Source: Vibrio hepatarius (GTDB taxonomy: Bacteria; Pseudomonadota; Gammaproteobacteria; Enterobacterales; Vibrionaceae). From it: a stretch of 64,000 bases of DNA. Below the pieces are notes generated by a model. That model saw nothing but the letters and a program-made list of their open reading frames with translations. It did not search any database and was not told where the DNA came from. Each line of letters begins with the position of its first letter. Positions within the stretch are counted from its first letter, which is position 1. The position numbers and the translations under genes are program-made. Below, one piece after another: positions 49,378 to 61,500 of the stretch. The stretch covers positions 1 through 64,000 of the forward strand of contig NZ_JAHKPM010000008.1 of assembly GCF_018860525.1 (NCBI RefSeq). Reading direction: 5' to 3'.

Positions 49378-50070
49378 ATGTCATCTCGCTCGCAACGTGA
49401 GCCGTCCAAACTCTCATCCCGTTCGCGTAAATCAGATTTTAAGTACTCTAAAAACGGCTCTCAATCAAAAAAAAATTCGATATCCTCAGACCAAAAAAAT
49501 AGAAATATCAAACGCCAAAAAGAACCTGGAAATTACACTGTTATTATTTTTAATAAACCTTTTGATACTCTAAGCCAGTTCACCGATGGGGAGGGCAGGA
49601 AAACACTCGCCGACTTTATCTCAATTAAAGATGTTTATGCTGCAGGTAGACTTGATAGAGATAGTGAAGGGCTTATGGTGCTCACAAATGATGGTATGCT
49701 ACAAGCCAAATTGACCCAGCCTAGATCTAAATCTCCCAAAACCTATTGGGTCCAAGTCGATGGACAACCTGAAGAAAAAGACTTAGACAAACTGCGTAAA
49801 GGTGTAGAGCTCAAAGACGGAATGACACTTCCAGCACAAATAGAAATCATCCCGCAACCCGATGTTTGGCCTCGTAATCCTCCGGTTCGTTTTCGGGCCA
49901 ATATCCCGACTACATGGCTAGCGATTACCATAATTGAAGGTCGTAACCGCCAAGTCAGAAGAATGACTGCACATATTGGTTACCCTACTTTACGTCTTAT
50001 TCGCTACTCACTTGGCCAATTCACACTTGGAAAGTTACAACCAGGGGAGTGGAAAGAAGTTAAGCTCTAG
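49378..50070 (+). CDS. rluE: 23S rRNA pseudouridine synthase RluE
   Basis: 230-aa enzyme of the RsuA/RluBEF family. The catalytic Asp lies in [18 protein letters not shown], and [20 protein letters not shown] is typical. It isomerises a uridine of 23S rRNA (U2457 in E. coli). An unusually long basic, Ser/Lys-rich N-terminal tail (1-50) precedes the domain. Next to icd as in E. coli, which supports RluE over RluF. Confidence 0.9.
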   Translation: MSSRSQREPSKLSSRSRKSDFKYSKNGSQSKKNSISSDQKNRNIKRQKEPGNYTVIIFNKPFDTLSQFTDGEGRKTLADFISIKDVYAAGRLDRDSEGLMVLTNDGMLQAKLTQPRSKSPKTYWVQVDGQPEEKDLDKLRKGVELKDGMTLPAQIEIIPQPDVWPRNPPVRFRANIPTTWLAITIIEGRNRQVRRMTAHIGYPTLRLIRYSLGQFTLGKLQPGEWKEVKL

Positions 50071-50120
50071 CGGCAAAATCGTTGACTCTGTCACATACAC
50101 ACATGCTGTCCATAAGACCC

Positions 50121-50150
50121 AAAGGGCGCTTCATTTGAAGCGCCCTTTTT
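50121..50150 (+). terminator. rho-independent terminator after rluE
   Basis: Stem AAAGGGCGCTTC / GAAGCGCCCTTT with a 4-base loop and T tract, between the convergent rluE and aspS. Confidence 0.88.
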
Positions 50151-50184
50151 GATTAAAAAAAGTCAATACTTAGGGTATTTCTGC

Positions 50185-51963
50185 CTAGTTTTCGTTCTTC
50201 TCTTTTGCAGCAGTAACCGCAATAGCTAATTCACCAAGTGCGGCAGGGTTAGCAACGCTTGGGGCGTCTGTGAGTAAACAAGCTGCCGCCGTTGTTTTTG
50301 GAAATGCAATAACATCACGGATGTTATCTGTACCACATAACAACATTACAAGACGGTCCAAACCGAATGCCAAGCCTGCATGTGGTGGTGTACCAAACTT
50401 TAGTGCATTAAGTAGGAAACCAAACTTTTGTTGTTGTTCCTCGGCATCAATTCCTAGGATATCAAATACAGCAGCTTGCATTTCGGCACTATGGATACGG
50501 ACTGAACCACCACCCACTTCATAACCGTTAATGACCATATCATAAGCGTTTGAATTGGCTGATGCAGGGTTAGCTTTTAGCTCCTGAGCATTAACACCTA
50601 ACGGCGATGTAAATGGGTGATGCATTGCATGTAGGTTGCCCTCATTGTCTTCTTCAAACATAGGGAAATCCACCACCCACAATGGAGCCCAAGCAGACTC
50701 ATCTGTTAGTTCAAGATCTTTACCAATTTTAAGTCGAAGAGCACCCATAGCTTCTGCCACTGTATTGGCATTATCTGCACCGAACAATATGATATCGCCA
50801 GACTGAGCTTGGGTACGATCGAGGATACCATTAATCACATCTTCATTTAAAAACTTAGCCACAGGAGACTGTATACCTTCAATACCCGCCTCACGGTCAT
50901 TGACTTTCATCCAGGCTAGGCCTTTGGCCCCATAAATTCCAACAAACTCACCATAACCATCAATTTGTTTACGAGTTAGCGTTGCACCACCTGGGACACG
51001 AATAACGGCTACGCGGCCTTTTTTATCATTCGCAGGACCAGAGAATACTTTAAATTCAACATCCTTAACCAGATCAGCAACATCAACTAATTCTAAAGGG
51101 TTGCGTAGGTCAGGTTTATCTGAGCCAAAACGACGTATAGCTTCAGCAAAAGGCATCGTGGGAAATACACCTAGATCAATATCTAATAGCTCTTGCCACA
51201 TATTACGAACCATTTTTTCTGTCGTAGCTCTAACTTCCTCGGCCGTCATGAACGAAGTTTCAATATCAATCTGAGTGAATTCTGGCTGACGGTCAGCACG
51301 TAAGTCTTCATCACGAAAACATTTTACGATTTGGTAGTAACGATCAAAGCCCGACATCATTAGCAGCTGCTTAAATAGCTGTGGAGACTGGGGTAAGGCG
51401 TAAAAGCTACCTTTATGTACACGGCTTGGAACTAAATAATCCCGGGCACCCTCTGGTGTTGCTTTAGTCAAAACTGGCGTTTCGATATCAAGAAAGCCAT
51501 TTTCATCGAGGAATCGACGCACAAAACTGGACGCCCTTGCGCGTAGTTTAATCCGATCACTCATTTCAGGACGACGTAAATCGAGATAGCGATACTTAAG
51601 TCGCTGTTCTTCTGTATTTTTCTGGTTGAAGTCTAGAGGAAGGATGTCTGCTCGGTTAATGATTTCTAGACTTTTGGCAATAATTTCAACTTCTCCAGTT
51701 GCCATATCTTTATTGATCTGACTGTCTGGACGAACGCGAACTTCACCCGAGAGTTTAATACAGAATTCATTACGGAGTGTATTCGCCACTTCATACGCAT
51801 CTGCCATATCTGGATCGACCACTACCTGAACAATGCCTTCACGATCTCTCATATCAATGAAAATAAGTCCACCTAAATCGCGGCGGCGATTAACCCAACC
51901 GCAAAGTTCTACAGTTTGTCCTGCAAGGGACTTGTTCAAGTGACCACAGTAATGGGTACGCAT
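50185..51963 (-). CDS. aspS: aspartate--tRNA ligase
   Basis: 592-aa class II synthetase of the bacterial type. N-terminal OB fold ([23 protein letters not shown]), class II motif 2 ([18 protein letters not shown]), the bacterial GAD insert (about 280-420), and motif 3 ([13 protein letters not shown]). It charges tRNA-Asp. Confidence 0.97.
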   Translation of the reverse strand: MRTHYCGHLNKSLAGQTVELCGWVNRRRDLGGLIFIDMRDREGIVQVVVDPDMADAYEVANTLRNEFCIKLSGEVRVRPDSQINKDMATGEVEIIAKSLEIINRADILPLDFNQKNTEEQRLKYRYLDLRRPEMSDRIKLRARASSFVRRFLDENGFLDIETPVLTKATPEGARDYLVPSRVHKGSFYALPQSPQLFKQLLMMSGFDRYYQIVKCFRDEDLRADRQPEFTQIDIETSFMTAEEVRATTEKMVRNMWQELLDIDLGVFPTMPFAEAIRRFGSDKPDLRNPLELVDVADLVKDVEFKVFSGPANDKKGRVAVIRVPGGATLTRKQIDGYGEFVGIYGAKGLAWMKVNDREAGIEGIQSPVAKFLNEDVINGILDRTQAQSGDIILFGADNANTVAEAMGALRLKIGKDLELTDESAWAPLWVVDFPMFEEDNEGNLHAMHHPFTSPLGVNAQELKANPASANSNAYDMVINGYEVGGGSVRIHSAEMQAAVFDILGIDAEEQQQKFGFLLNALKFGTPPHAGLAFGLDRLVMLLCGTDNIRDVIAFPKTTAAACLLTDAPSVANPAALGELAIAVTAAKEKNEN

Positions 51964-52225
51964 AATGAATTTCCCAATCTCTTTTTGTATGTTAATTACT
52001 GTCCATCGGTGATAAGTTTACCGATAGAGCAAAGCTTCATTTATACGCTGAAAGTGTTTCAAGATCGACCACTCAACGCACAACTTATTGCGATTTATCA
52101 TCTATTGATGCTTTTTAAACCAACAAAGGCCTAAAACAGCAGCAATACAAAATTTGGCGCTGATTATAGCCTTAATCAGGGTGATTCGGCAAAACTCTCA
52201 TCCACTAGTACTTAAAATGGTAAAT

Positions 52226-53092
52226 ATGAAAGCTCTTCCAATCAGACTCGGACTCACTATGTGGTCTCACAGTAATTGGCAGCAAACTTTTTACGGTAGC
52301 GGCACAAAACCCAATGAAAGATTAGAAAAATATGCCAGTGTTTTTCACACCGTTGAGGGAAACACAACCTTTTATGCAACACCAAGTGCCGCTACAGTTA
52401 ACAATTGGCGCATTTCGACACATGATGAGTTTCGCTTTACGTTTAAACTACCCAAAAGTATCACGCATCAGCATATGTTGCGTGGTTGCCAAACTGAGTT
52501 GAACAGCTTTATGTCAATCATGGCGCCTTTACACGGACGTATCGGTCAATGGACAATTCAGTTACCAGCAACTTTCGGCCCTGAACACATAGAACAGCTT
52601 AAAAGGTTTTGCGCTCTTTTCCCTGCGGATTTTCCAATCGGAATAGAAGTCCGCCACCCCGCTTTTTTCTCCAAAGGTGCCCCAGAACGTGAACTTAATG
52701 CTTGGCTTATGGACCAACAATACAATCGAATCATAATGGATAGTCGACCTATCTTTTCAGCCAAACCCGATAATGATGCAATTATTGATGCCCAGCAAAA
52801 AAAACCTAAATTACCAGTTCATGCCATTGCAACCGCCAATAATCCAATGATCCGATTCATCGGTCACCCACAACAGGAGAAAAACTATGACTTTTTCACT
52901 CCTTGGATAACTAAGGTGGCTGAATGGGTTAAGCAGGGTAAACAGCCTTATTTAATGATTCACACTGCCGACAACAACATAGCGCCGGAACTTGCATCAA
53001 ATCTATATCAACAATTGAAATCGCGAATAACTTTACCTGACCTAAATCCCTTTCCAATTTCAAAAGGTAATACACAGATACCGATGTTTTAA
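52226..53092 (+). CDS. yecE: DUF72 family protein YecE
   Basis: 288-aa TIM-barrel-like DUF72 protein. It matches E. coli YecE through LTMWSHSNW, VEGNTTFYA, RIGQWTIQLPATFGP, IGIEVRHPAFF and PVHAIATANNPMIRFIG. The function is not established. I start at 52226, giving the usual N-terminus; the frame runs further upstream to a TTG at 52154 without support. Next to aspS and cmoAB as in E. coli. Confidence 0.88.
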   Translation: MKALPIRLGLTMWSHSNWQQTFYGSGTKPNERLEKYASVFHTVEGNTTFYATPSAATVNNWRISTHDEFRFTFKLPKSITHQHMLRGCQTELNSFMSIMAPLHGRIGQWTIQLPATFGPEHIEQLKRFCALFPADFPIGIEVRHPAFFSKGAPERELNAWLMDQQYNRIIMDSRPIFSAKPDNDAIIDAQQKKPKLPVHAIATANNPMIRFIGHPQQEKNYDFFTPWITKVAEWVKQGKQPYLMIHTADNNIAPELASNLYQQLKSRITLPDLNPFPISKGNTQIPMF

Positions 53093-53239
53093 GTCGGCAG
53101 TTACCCCCTCAAACAATATGGCTGAGTTAATAAATGCATTTTTTTCCATTTAGAGTGGTTGAATACTCGAGCCAATTTAGCCCATGTGTTCAATACATGA
53201 CAGATGCGTAAAATTCACATAAAATATGCTGTTTTTTGA

Positions 53240-54025
<786 letters not shown>

Positions 54026-54086
54026 CCCAAACGCCTTGTACATTTTATGTCCAAAACTAATACTCAACTCCAAAATCAGTGAAAAT

Positions 54087-55061
54087 ATGTTTAATTTCGC
54101 CAACTTTTATAAACTCATTGCAGCCGATACACGCCTTCAGCCTTGGCTTAATGTTTTACCTCAGCAACTCACCGATTGGCAAAATGCAGAACATGGAGAC
54201 TTTGGCCGCTGGCTTAAAGCACTCAATAAAATTTTGCCAGGAACTCCTGATAACATTGACCTCAAAAATTCAGTATCCCTATCTAACGATAACCCAATGG
54301 CTCTTGGTGAACTCAAAAAATTAGAAAACCTTTTACGTACTTTCCACCCATGGCGTAAAGGTCCATATCACTTGCATGGCATCCATATTGATACAGAATG
54401 GAGAAGTGACTGGAAATGGGACCGTGTTCTACCCCATATTTCGCCCCTGAAAAATCGTAGTGTGCTCGATGTAGGCTGTGGTAATGGCTATCATATGTGG
54501 CGAATGCTAGGCGAAGGTGCTCGTCTTTGTGTCGGCATCGACCCATCTCATCTATTTCTCATCCAATTTGAAGCAGTACGTAAGCTCATGGGGGATCCTC
54601 AAAGAGCACACCTTTTGCCGCTTGGAATTGAGCAACTGCCTAAATTAGAAGCATTCGATACTGTATTCAGTATGGGAGTCTTATACCATCGTTGTTCACC
54701 GATTGATCACCTAATCCAATTGAGGGATCAGTTAGTTCCTGGCGGCGAATTAGTGCTAGAAACGCTTGTTATTGAAGGTGATGAAACCTCAGTACTTGTT
54801 CCAGTAGATCGCTATGCTCAAATGCGAAATGTGTACTTCTTCCCCTCAGCGAAAGCACTTAAAGTCTGGCTCGAACAAGTGGGCTTTGAGAATGTAATTA
54901 TTGCTGAAGAAAATACCACAACAACAGACGAACAACGCACCACTGAATGGATGACACACAATTCATTGCAAGATTATCTCGATCCAACAGACTCAACAAA
55001 GACAATAGAAGGTCACCCCGCTCCTCGTCGTGCTACTCTTGTTGCAAAAAAACCGTATTAA
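54087..55061 (+). CDS. cmoB: tRNA U34 carboxymethyltransferase
   Basis: 324-aa enzyme (323 in E. coli) transferring the carboxymethyl group of carboxy-SAM to 5-hydroxyuridine 34 of tRNAs, giving cmo5U. Visible blocks are [45 protein letters not shown] and [13 protein letters not shown] start at 54087; the frame is open upstream into cmoA. It lies 61 bases after cmoA. Confidence 0.95.
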   Translation: MFNFANFYKLIAADTRLQPWLNVLPQQLTDWQNAEHGDFGRWLKALNKILPGTPDNIDLKNSVSLSNDNPMALGELKKLENLLRTFHPWRKGPYHLHGIHIDTEWRSDWKWDRVLPHISPLKNRSVLDVGCGNGYHMWRMLGEGARLCVGIDPSHLFLIQFEAVRKLMGDPQRAHLLPLGIEQLPKLEAFDTVFSMGVLYHRCSPIDHLIQLRDQLVPGGELVLETLVIEGDETSVLVPVDRYAQMRNVYFFPSAKALKVWLEQVGFENVIIAEENTTTTDEQRTTEWMTHNSLQDYLDPTDSTKTIEGHPAPRRATLVAKKPY

Positions 55062-55273
55062 GACAATTTTTGACAGACTCCTAACCTTTTGAGTCTGTCT
55101 TACCCTTAATCTGAACACCAAAAAGATTTATAATTCTCGAATGAATATTTGACTTTTTATATAAGAAGATAGAACAACTGGCAGCAGTGCAACTAGTCCC
55201 GTTCATTTATACCAATGAACGACAGCTGTTCTAGCTTCTATTAGCACACTTTAATCTATTATTGGGATTTTCA

Positions 55274-56017
55274 ATGTTTACCAAACTGGCTCCGGTCATT
55301 GCAATAACCCTAGTTTCCGGCTGTACTCTCACTAACAGCGAGCAATATCACAAAGAAACACTTGCTGCTATCCAAACTTCTGAAACCAACTCAGCGCAAA
55401 GGTTCGACCGAATAGAAGTGCAGATGGCAGATAAAGATGTCCAAATTACCAATCTAAATACCAAAATCGACTCACTAAATGCTGAGTTACGTAGATTGAG
55501 ACAACAGGCCATAAGTCAAATGGGCAAGCCACGTCAAGAAGTGAATAAATCTATTTCCATTAAAACTTCTTCCTCACTTTCAGAGGCACTAAAACTCGGT
55601 GAAATTGAAAAAATCACCATCAACTCGGTAGAGCAGAAATTTGATGCGCGCATAGATACAGGTGAAGAAACCTCATCACTTAACGCTGTTGATATTGAAG
55701 AGTTTGAACGAAATGGTAAAAACTGGATACGCTTTCATCTATCCGATGGTACGGCCTCATCAGACAAAACGAATTGGATTGAGGCTCCTATTGTTCGCTT
55801 TAAGAAAATACGCCAATCTACAAATAGCCAGATTGAACGGCGTCCGGTAGTGGAATTATGGGTTAGATTGGGCAAGATTCACGAAAAGACACAGTTTACT
55901 TTGGCAGATCGCTCCCAAATGATCCATCCTGTGTTACTAGGTCGGGATTTCATCCGTGACATTGCAGTGGTGGATGTAAGTAAAAAATACATTCAAACGG
56001 AAATTGAACAAAAATAA
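55274..56017 (+). CDS. retropepsin-like aspartic protease lipoprotein (RimB-like)
   Basis: 247-aa predicted outer-membrane lipoprotein. Lipobox VSGC puts the acylated Cys at 17, followed by Thr. A coiled coil (about 30-82) leads to a retropepsin-like domain with catalytic D128-T-G in ARIDTGEETSSLNAVD. Family name often seen: ATP-dependent zinc protease / RLAN. I start at 55274 for a proper signal peptide; a TTG at 55262 is upstream. It heads a three-gene set with the next two genes, which comparative work has linked to peptide-ligase modification. Confidence 0.83.
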   Translation: MFTKLAPVIAITLVSGCTLTNSEQYHKETLAAIQTSETNSAQRFDRIEVQMADKDVQITNLNTKIDSLNAELRRLRQQAISQMGKPRQEVNKSISIKTSSSLSEALKLGEIEKITINSVEQKFDARIDTGEETSSLNAVDIEEFERNGKNWIRFHLSDGTASSDKTNWIEAPIVRFKKIRQSTNSQIERRPVVELWVRLGKIHEKTQFTLADRSQMIHPVLLGRDFIRDIAVVDVSKKYIQTEIEQK

Positions 56018-56028
56018 TAAGGTAGTTT

Positions 56029-57534
56029 ATGACGTCTAAAGTCCCCTTTTACATATCTGTCGCACTACTCATAATTGCAGGTCTTGCTCTAAGCATGTTC
56101 CGTCACCAGACATACGGTGTTCCTTGGACCCCTGGTGAAACTCGGCAAATATGGGATATAGAAGCTCGTATTGAATTTAACGCTCAAGCTAAACCCGCTA
56201 AGGCTTCTTTCGCAGTTCCTCACACACAAAATGGCTTTACACTAATTAATGAATCATCTTCATCATCAGGTTATGGAGTATCGTATATTAATTCTGAATC
56301 AGGCCGCAGAGCAGAATGGTCTATTCGACAAGCTGAAGGTGCCCAGACTATATACTATAAGGCTCAATTTCTTGTTGATCCCCAAGCAAAAGTGAAGCCA
56401 CAACCACCAACCAAGAAAATTATCGCTCCAACCTTTGATGGCCCAACAGAAGCAGCGGCTATATCTATCATTGAACGAGCCAACAAAAGCTCAGCAGACG
56501 ATGTGACTTTCACTCGAGAGCTTATCAAAATACTCAACGATTCTGACAGCCAAAATGCAGGTCTTCTACTAAACAAAATGTCCAAGGTATCGGCTGTTGA
56601 CAAAGTCCTTGCCTATTCAAAAATCCCTAGTAAAGTCGTAGGCGTCATCGAATTAGAAGATGGTAGACGACGTCAAACAATCGATTTGATGAACCAAGTT
56701 TGGGATGGAAAACACTGGGTACTGTTTAACCCTAAGAATGCCGCCCAATCCATAGATAAGAACATCTTAATTTGGGATGAATCAAACGTATCGCTCCTCG
56801 ATATCGTCGGCGGACAAAATAGCCAAGTACATTTTTCCATGATTGCTCAAGATGTCTCACCTAAACAGGCTACTATAGATAAAGTCGAAGCAGATGGATT
56901 ACTCAATTTTTCCATTCATAGCCTTCCTCTGGAAGAGCAAGCTATGTTTAAGACCATTATGCTTATTCCAATTGGAGCACTCATTGTCGTATTCTTAAGA
57001 GTAATCATTGGTCTTAAAACTTCCGGTACCTTTATGCCAATCTTGATTGCAGTTGCCTTTGTACAAACTCAATTACTCACGGGGATAGTGGGTTTTCTGC
57101 TAATCGTAGGAACAGGATTAATTATCCGAAGTTACTTGTCTAGGCTCAACTTACTACTCGTCGCCAGAATATCTGCTGTTATTATCACTGTTATTATGAT
57201 TATTTCCTTGTTTACGGTGGTTGCATTTAAGATTGGTTTAACAGAAGGTCTTTCTATTACTTTCTTCCCTATGATCATTTTGTCATGGACGATTGAGCGT
57301 ATGTCGATTTTATGGGAAGAAGAAGGGGCTAAAGAAGTCGTTCTTCAAGGCGGTGGCTCCCTAGCGACAGCAACACTTGTGTATCTCGTCATGACAAACT
57401 CCTATATTCAGCATCTAACTTTTAATTTTATTGGTCTGCAGCTGATAGTGTTAGCTTGTATTTTATTACTTGGTACATACACAGGTTATCGCTTAACCGA
57501 GTTAAGACGTTTCAAACCATTAGCAGAGGACTAA
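56029..57534 (+). CDS. inactive transglutaminase fused to seven-helix membrane domain
   Basis: 501-aa membrane protein. Helix 1 (about 5-24), an extracytoplasmic transglutaminase-like domain (about 25-270) without an obvious catalytic Cys-His-Asp set, and a C-terminal 7TM domain (about 305-490; IGALIVVFLRVIIGLKTSGT, PILIAVAFVQTQLLTGIVGF). It fits the Transglut_i_TM / 7TM_transglut pair. It starts 12 bases after the protease gene and ends 3 bases before the ATP-grasp gene, so it is one operon. The function is unknown. Confidence 0.82.
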   Translation: MTSKVPFYISVALLIIAGLALSMFRHQTYGVPWTPGETRQIWDIEARIEFNAQAKPAKASFAVPHTQNGFTLINESSSSSGYGVSYINSESGRRAEWSIRQAEGAQTIYYKAQFLVDPQAKVKPQPPTKKIIAPTFDGPTEAAAISIIERANKSSADDVTFTRELIKILNDSDSQNAGLLLNKMSKVSAVDKVLAYSKIPSKVVGVIELEDGRRRQTIDLMNQVWDGKHWVLFNPKNAAQSIDKNILIWDESNVSLLDIVGGQNSQVHFSMIAQDVSPKQATIDKVEADGLLNFSIHSLPLEEQAMFKTIMLIPIGALIVVFLRVIIGLKTSGTFMPILIAVAFVQTQLLTGIVGFLLIVGTGLIIRSYLSRLNLLLVARISAVIITVIMIISLFTVVAFKIGLTEGLSITFFPMIILSWTIERMSILWEEEGAKEVVLQGGGSLATATLVYLVMTNSYIQHLTFNFIGLQLIVLACILLLGTYTGYRLTELRRFKPLAED

Positions 57535-57537
57535 GCT

Positions 57538-58518
57538 ATGTTTTCACGTTTAACCTCACAGTTTACGTCGCCAAATAAGCTTCGTCATAACGGCATTATG
57601 GGCATGAACCAGCGTAACCACAGCTACATTGGTCGCTATAATGATCGATCTAAATATCCTTTAGTGGACGATAAACTTAAAACGAAGATCATCGCACAGC
57701 AACATGGTGCAACAACACCAGAGCTAATCGGTGTCATTAGCCATCAAGCAGAAGTTAAGAACATCCATAATATGGTTAAGGACTGGCCTGGCTTTGTTAT
57801 CAAGCCAGCTCAAGGAAGTGGAGGTAAAGGTATATTGGTTGTTACCTCACACCAAAATGGCGTTTACACAAAGCCTTCGGGCGCAACGACCAGTAAGGAA
57901 GATGTAGAAAGACACATCAGTAATGCACTAGCAGGCCTATTTTCACTAGGTGGTAAAAATGATGTTGCTGTTGTCGAAAACTTAATTAAATTCGATGACT
58001 GCTTCAGTGGTTTTAGCTATGAAGGTGTGCCAGATGTTCGGATTATCGTCTTTAAAGGCTACCCTGTCATGGCTATGATGCGATGCTCTACAGCTGCATC
58101 AGACGGCAAAGCAAACCTTCACCAAGGGGCTGTTGGTGTGGGTATTGATATTGCGACAGGCCAAGCTATTAGAGCGGTTCAGTTTGATCAACCTATCACC
58201 CATCATCCAGATACCAACAAAGAGTTATCAACCCTACAAGTTCCACATTGGGAACGCTTGTTGACATTGGCATCTAGTGCTTGGGAGATGACTGGGCTTG
58301 GCTACATGGGTACAGATATGGTGCTTGATAAAGAAGAAGGGCCGATGGTACTCGAACTAAATGCTAGGCCAGGACTTGCCATTCAAATCGCAAATGGGGC
58401 GGGGTTATTACCACGCTTACATCACATTGAAAATCTGGGTACTCCAAGAGTCTACCCAGATGCCCAAGAACGAGTAGCTTATGCTGCCAAACAATTTGGC
58501 TCAGCAGCACAGTTCTAA
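57538..58518 (+). CDS. alpha-L-glutamate ligase-like ATP-grasp protein (RimK-like)
   Basis: 326-aa ATP-grasp ligase. ATP-binding blocks VIKPAQGSGGKGILVV and VVENLIKFDDCFSGFSYEGV, and the metal site toward VLELNARPGLAIQIANG, are clear. It is expected to add amino acids to a peptide or protein. The substrate is not known for this family; RimK itself acts on ribosomal protein S6. Third gene of the triad, almost abutting the 7TM gene. Confidence 0.85.
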   Translation: MFSRLTSQFTSPNKLRHNGIMGMNQRNHSYIGRYNDRSKYPLVDDKLKTKIIAQQHGATTPELIGVISHQAEVKNIHNMVKDWPGFVIKPAQGSGGKGILVVTSHQNGVYTKPSGATTSKEDVERHISNALAGLFSLGGKNDVAVVENLIKFDDCFSGFSYEGVPDVRIIVFKGYPVMAMMRCSTAASDGKANLHQGAVGVGIDIATGQAIRAVQFDQPITHHPDTNKELSTLQVPHWERLLTLASSAWEMTGLGYMGTDMVLDKEEGPMVLELNARPGLAIQIANGAGLLPRLHHIENLGTPRVYPDAQERVAYAAKQFGSAAQF

Positions 58519-58542
58519 ATTCCCTAGCAACAATAAACTATC

Positions 58543-58571
58543 AAAAAAGCTGCTTCGAGAGCAGCTTTTTT
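58543..58571. terminator. bidirectional terminator
   Basis: Stem AAAAAAGCTGCT / AGCAGCTTTTTT with a 5-base loop, between the ATP-grasp gene and the convergent mukB. Confidence 0.9.
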
Positions 58572-58586
58572 ATTGGACAATACTCG

Positions 58587-61500
58587 TTACTCACTAAGTT
58601 CCTCTACTTCCTTGCCTACGAGCTCTGGCTGACCAAAACCGCGTAAACCAACAACATGTACATGTTCGTGATCCTTAAATACTTTACGAACAAGTTTATA
58701 TGTCGTCCCTTTCTCAGGGCTAATATTCTCTGGCGCAGCAATTAGTAATTGCATATCTAAGCGGTCACATAACTCAAACAAAGTTGAAATTGACTTAGCA
58801 TCCAAGCGTGCTGCCTCGTCCAAGAATAAAAGGCGACATGGAACAATATCTTTACTTCGTAAGCGTCTTGATTCTTCTTCCCAACTCTGAACAACCATTA
58901 GCAATATAGATTGACCTGTACCTATTGCTTCACCTGTAGACAAGGCGCCCGATTCAGCCTGTAGCCACCCATCAGAACCGCGGCAAACCTCAACACTTAA
59001 TTCTAGATAGTTACGGTAATCCAGTAATTCCTCACCCAATACTTGAGGGCTTCGTTGCCCCATATCAATATGTGGATTGACCCGCTGGAACAGTTTCGCC
59101 ATCGCTTCAGAAAACGTATGACGTGTCGTTTCAAATAGGTCTTTGTGCTGATCTTGTTGTGACGCTAACCCCTTGAGTAAAACCTCATGACTTTCACGGA
59201 TCTTTACATTCAGGCGGACACCTTTAACTTGACCGAAAGCGATATTTGATAACCCTTGATTAAGCATCCGAATTCGGTTTTGTTCGCGCTGAATCGTTTT
59301 CTTAATTATGCTCGCTACCGATTCCGAGCTGATAGCCAGACGGTTTTCTCGCTGGGTCAATTCTTCAGTTAATCTAGCTAACTCGACTTCCATTTCTTCA
59401 ATGGCTTCAACAGGATCATCGGTACGGATGATATCTTGGCGAATTCGCTCTCTCAGGTGTTGGTATACCGCTATATAGAAGAGGACTTTTCGCTCGGGAC
59501 GTGCGTTATCTTCGGACAAACGAAGCGCATCCCGAAGAGCATCATTATCCGAAACAGCAAGGCGTAAAGCACCGAGTGATTTATCTGACATCGAACGTAA
59601 TTCATCCGCTGACAAATAGGCTAATTCACGTTTATGCAATCGACGTTCAACATCATTTTGCCGTGCTAAACGTAATACTGAGCACCAACCCGACTTAGCC
59701 GCAACAACAAAGGTACGAAACTCAATATAGTCCTTCTGGACCTTCTTGAGGCGTTTCACCACACCTTTCATTTCCAGTTCAGTCGACGTTATAGTACGTT
59801 CATATTCACTCTTGCGACCGCGAGATGTATGCAGACGCTCTTGCAGTTCTTGTCGACGACGTATTGCGCGTTCCTGAGCCCCCTCATCAGCGTTAACGCC
59901 AAACTCTTGAAGTTCTTGCTTAAACTCCTGAACTGTTTCCTGTTTAGCTTGATGAGCACTTTTTAGCGAAGCCAATACTTGATTGTACTGATTCATCTGG
60001 CCCTGAGATTGCTTTAATTCATTACGAGATCGCGAGCGTAGCCTCTCTGCCTCAACAAGCTTAGCTTTAAGTTGATCATTTAATTCGCTGCTTCTATCGA
60101 GTAATTCAATCGAATCTGAATACGCAAAATAGTGCCTGCGCTCAACAAGATCGGATAACGCAAATATGTGTTTTTTCAATTCTTGCAGTTGAGAATCAGC
60201 AGCGAGGTAGTCCGCTTCAAGAGCATCAAATTGTTCAGGGTCAACTTCAAGAGCAGATACCATTTTTTCCAAGTCAGCAATTGGCTTTGCGTGACTGCTT
60301 AAGAAAGCTTTTGCCTCTGATAATTGAGATATTTTGTTCTCTAATTCTTCAAAACGCGAAGTCAGAGATTCATCTTCAATTAACATCATGACTGGCGACA
60401 GTTTATCAAGTAAGGTCAATGATTGTTTACTGGATATTAACTGCGATCTGTATTGCTGTTCTTTAGAATTTAAGTCTGCTAAATCACGCGTGATTTGGTT
60501 ACGTTTATCGCGGGCTAACATTAGGGTTTGTTCTGGATCAGCCTCAAAGGCAACCTGAATATGCTTTGCCACAAAGTTATTGAACGCTTGATAGAGACGC
60601 TGAAGTTTTTGCGAATCAAACGCAGCTTTTGCATGTTGTTCAACGACGTTTTCACGCTCATCACGCAGTGACTCCAGACGCTGTTCACGAGCGGCTCGAC
60701 CGAATAGAGGTATCTCTGGAAAGCGCGAGTAACGCATCTGGCGAGCATTCATGCGAACACAAACAGCTCCTTGTAACTCTTCCACATCAAAAGAACTATC
60801 ATCAAAGGCATCAATATCGCCCTCAATAATGTAAAGATCTTCGGGGCAGTCGTCCAACTCGACAAGTTTTTCTTCAATACCCGAGAGATCAGACACAACT
60901 ATTGCTTGTCGAGATGGACCATACATAGCACTAAAATAGGGGGCGTCATTAATCGTGATATCATCATAAATTTCAGATAGCAAAACACCACCTAACGTGT
61001 CAGCTAAACCTTTGAGACGAGGATCATTTGAGCCGCCGGGTGATACTAGTCGCTCTATTTCATTTTCTAGTTGAGAACGACGATCAGCTAGCTTTTCTTT
61101 TGCTAGTGACTGTTGCTTTTCCTGCTCAAGAACCACTTGCATATGAGACATGACAGCTTGACTATTATACAACTCAACAGCACTTTGCTCTGCCAAAATT
61201 TCTAATGCGTCATGCGCAGCAATCCATGATGGGGCAATACTCTCAAGTTTTTTAATCTCAACAGAAATATCCTGCTCAGCTCGGCGTTGCTCACTGCGCA
61301 ACTCACGTACCGCATCCTGATCAACTTCAAGTGACTCTACTTGCGTCTGGTGTCTTTCTCGTTCCTGTTCGAGTGTAAGTTCATCAGTTAAATGAACATG
61401 ATGCTCTTTCTGATAGCTATCAACCCATTCTTGTGCTTGTTTCTGTTGGCTTAGGCGACGTTCCAAATCTCGATGCTGCGAATACCATTGATTCTCATTA

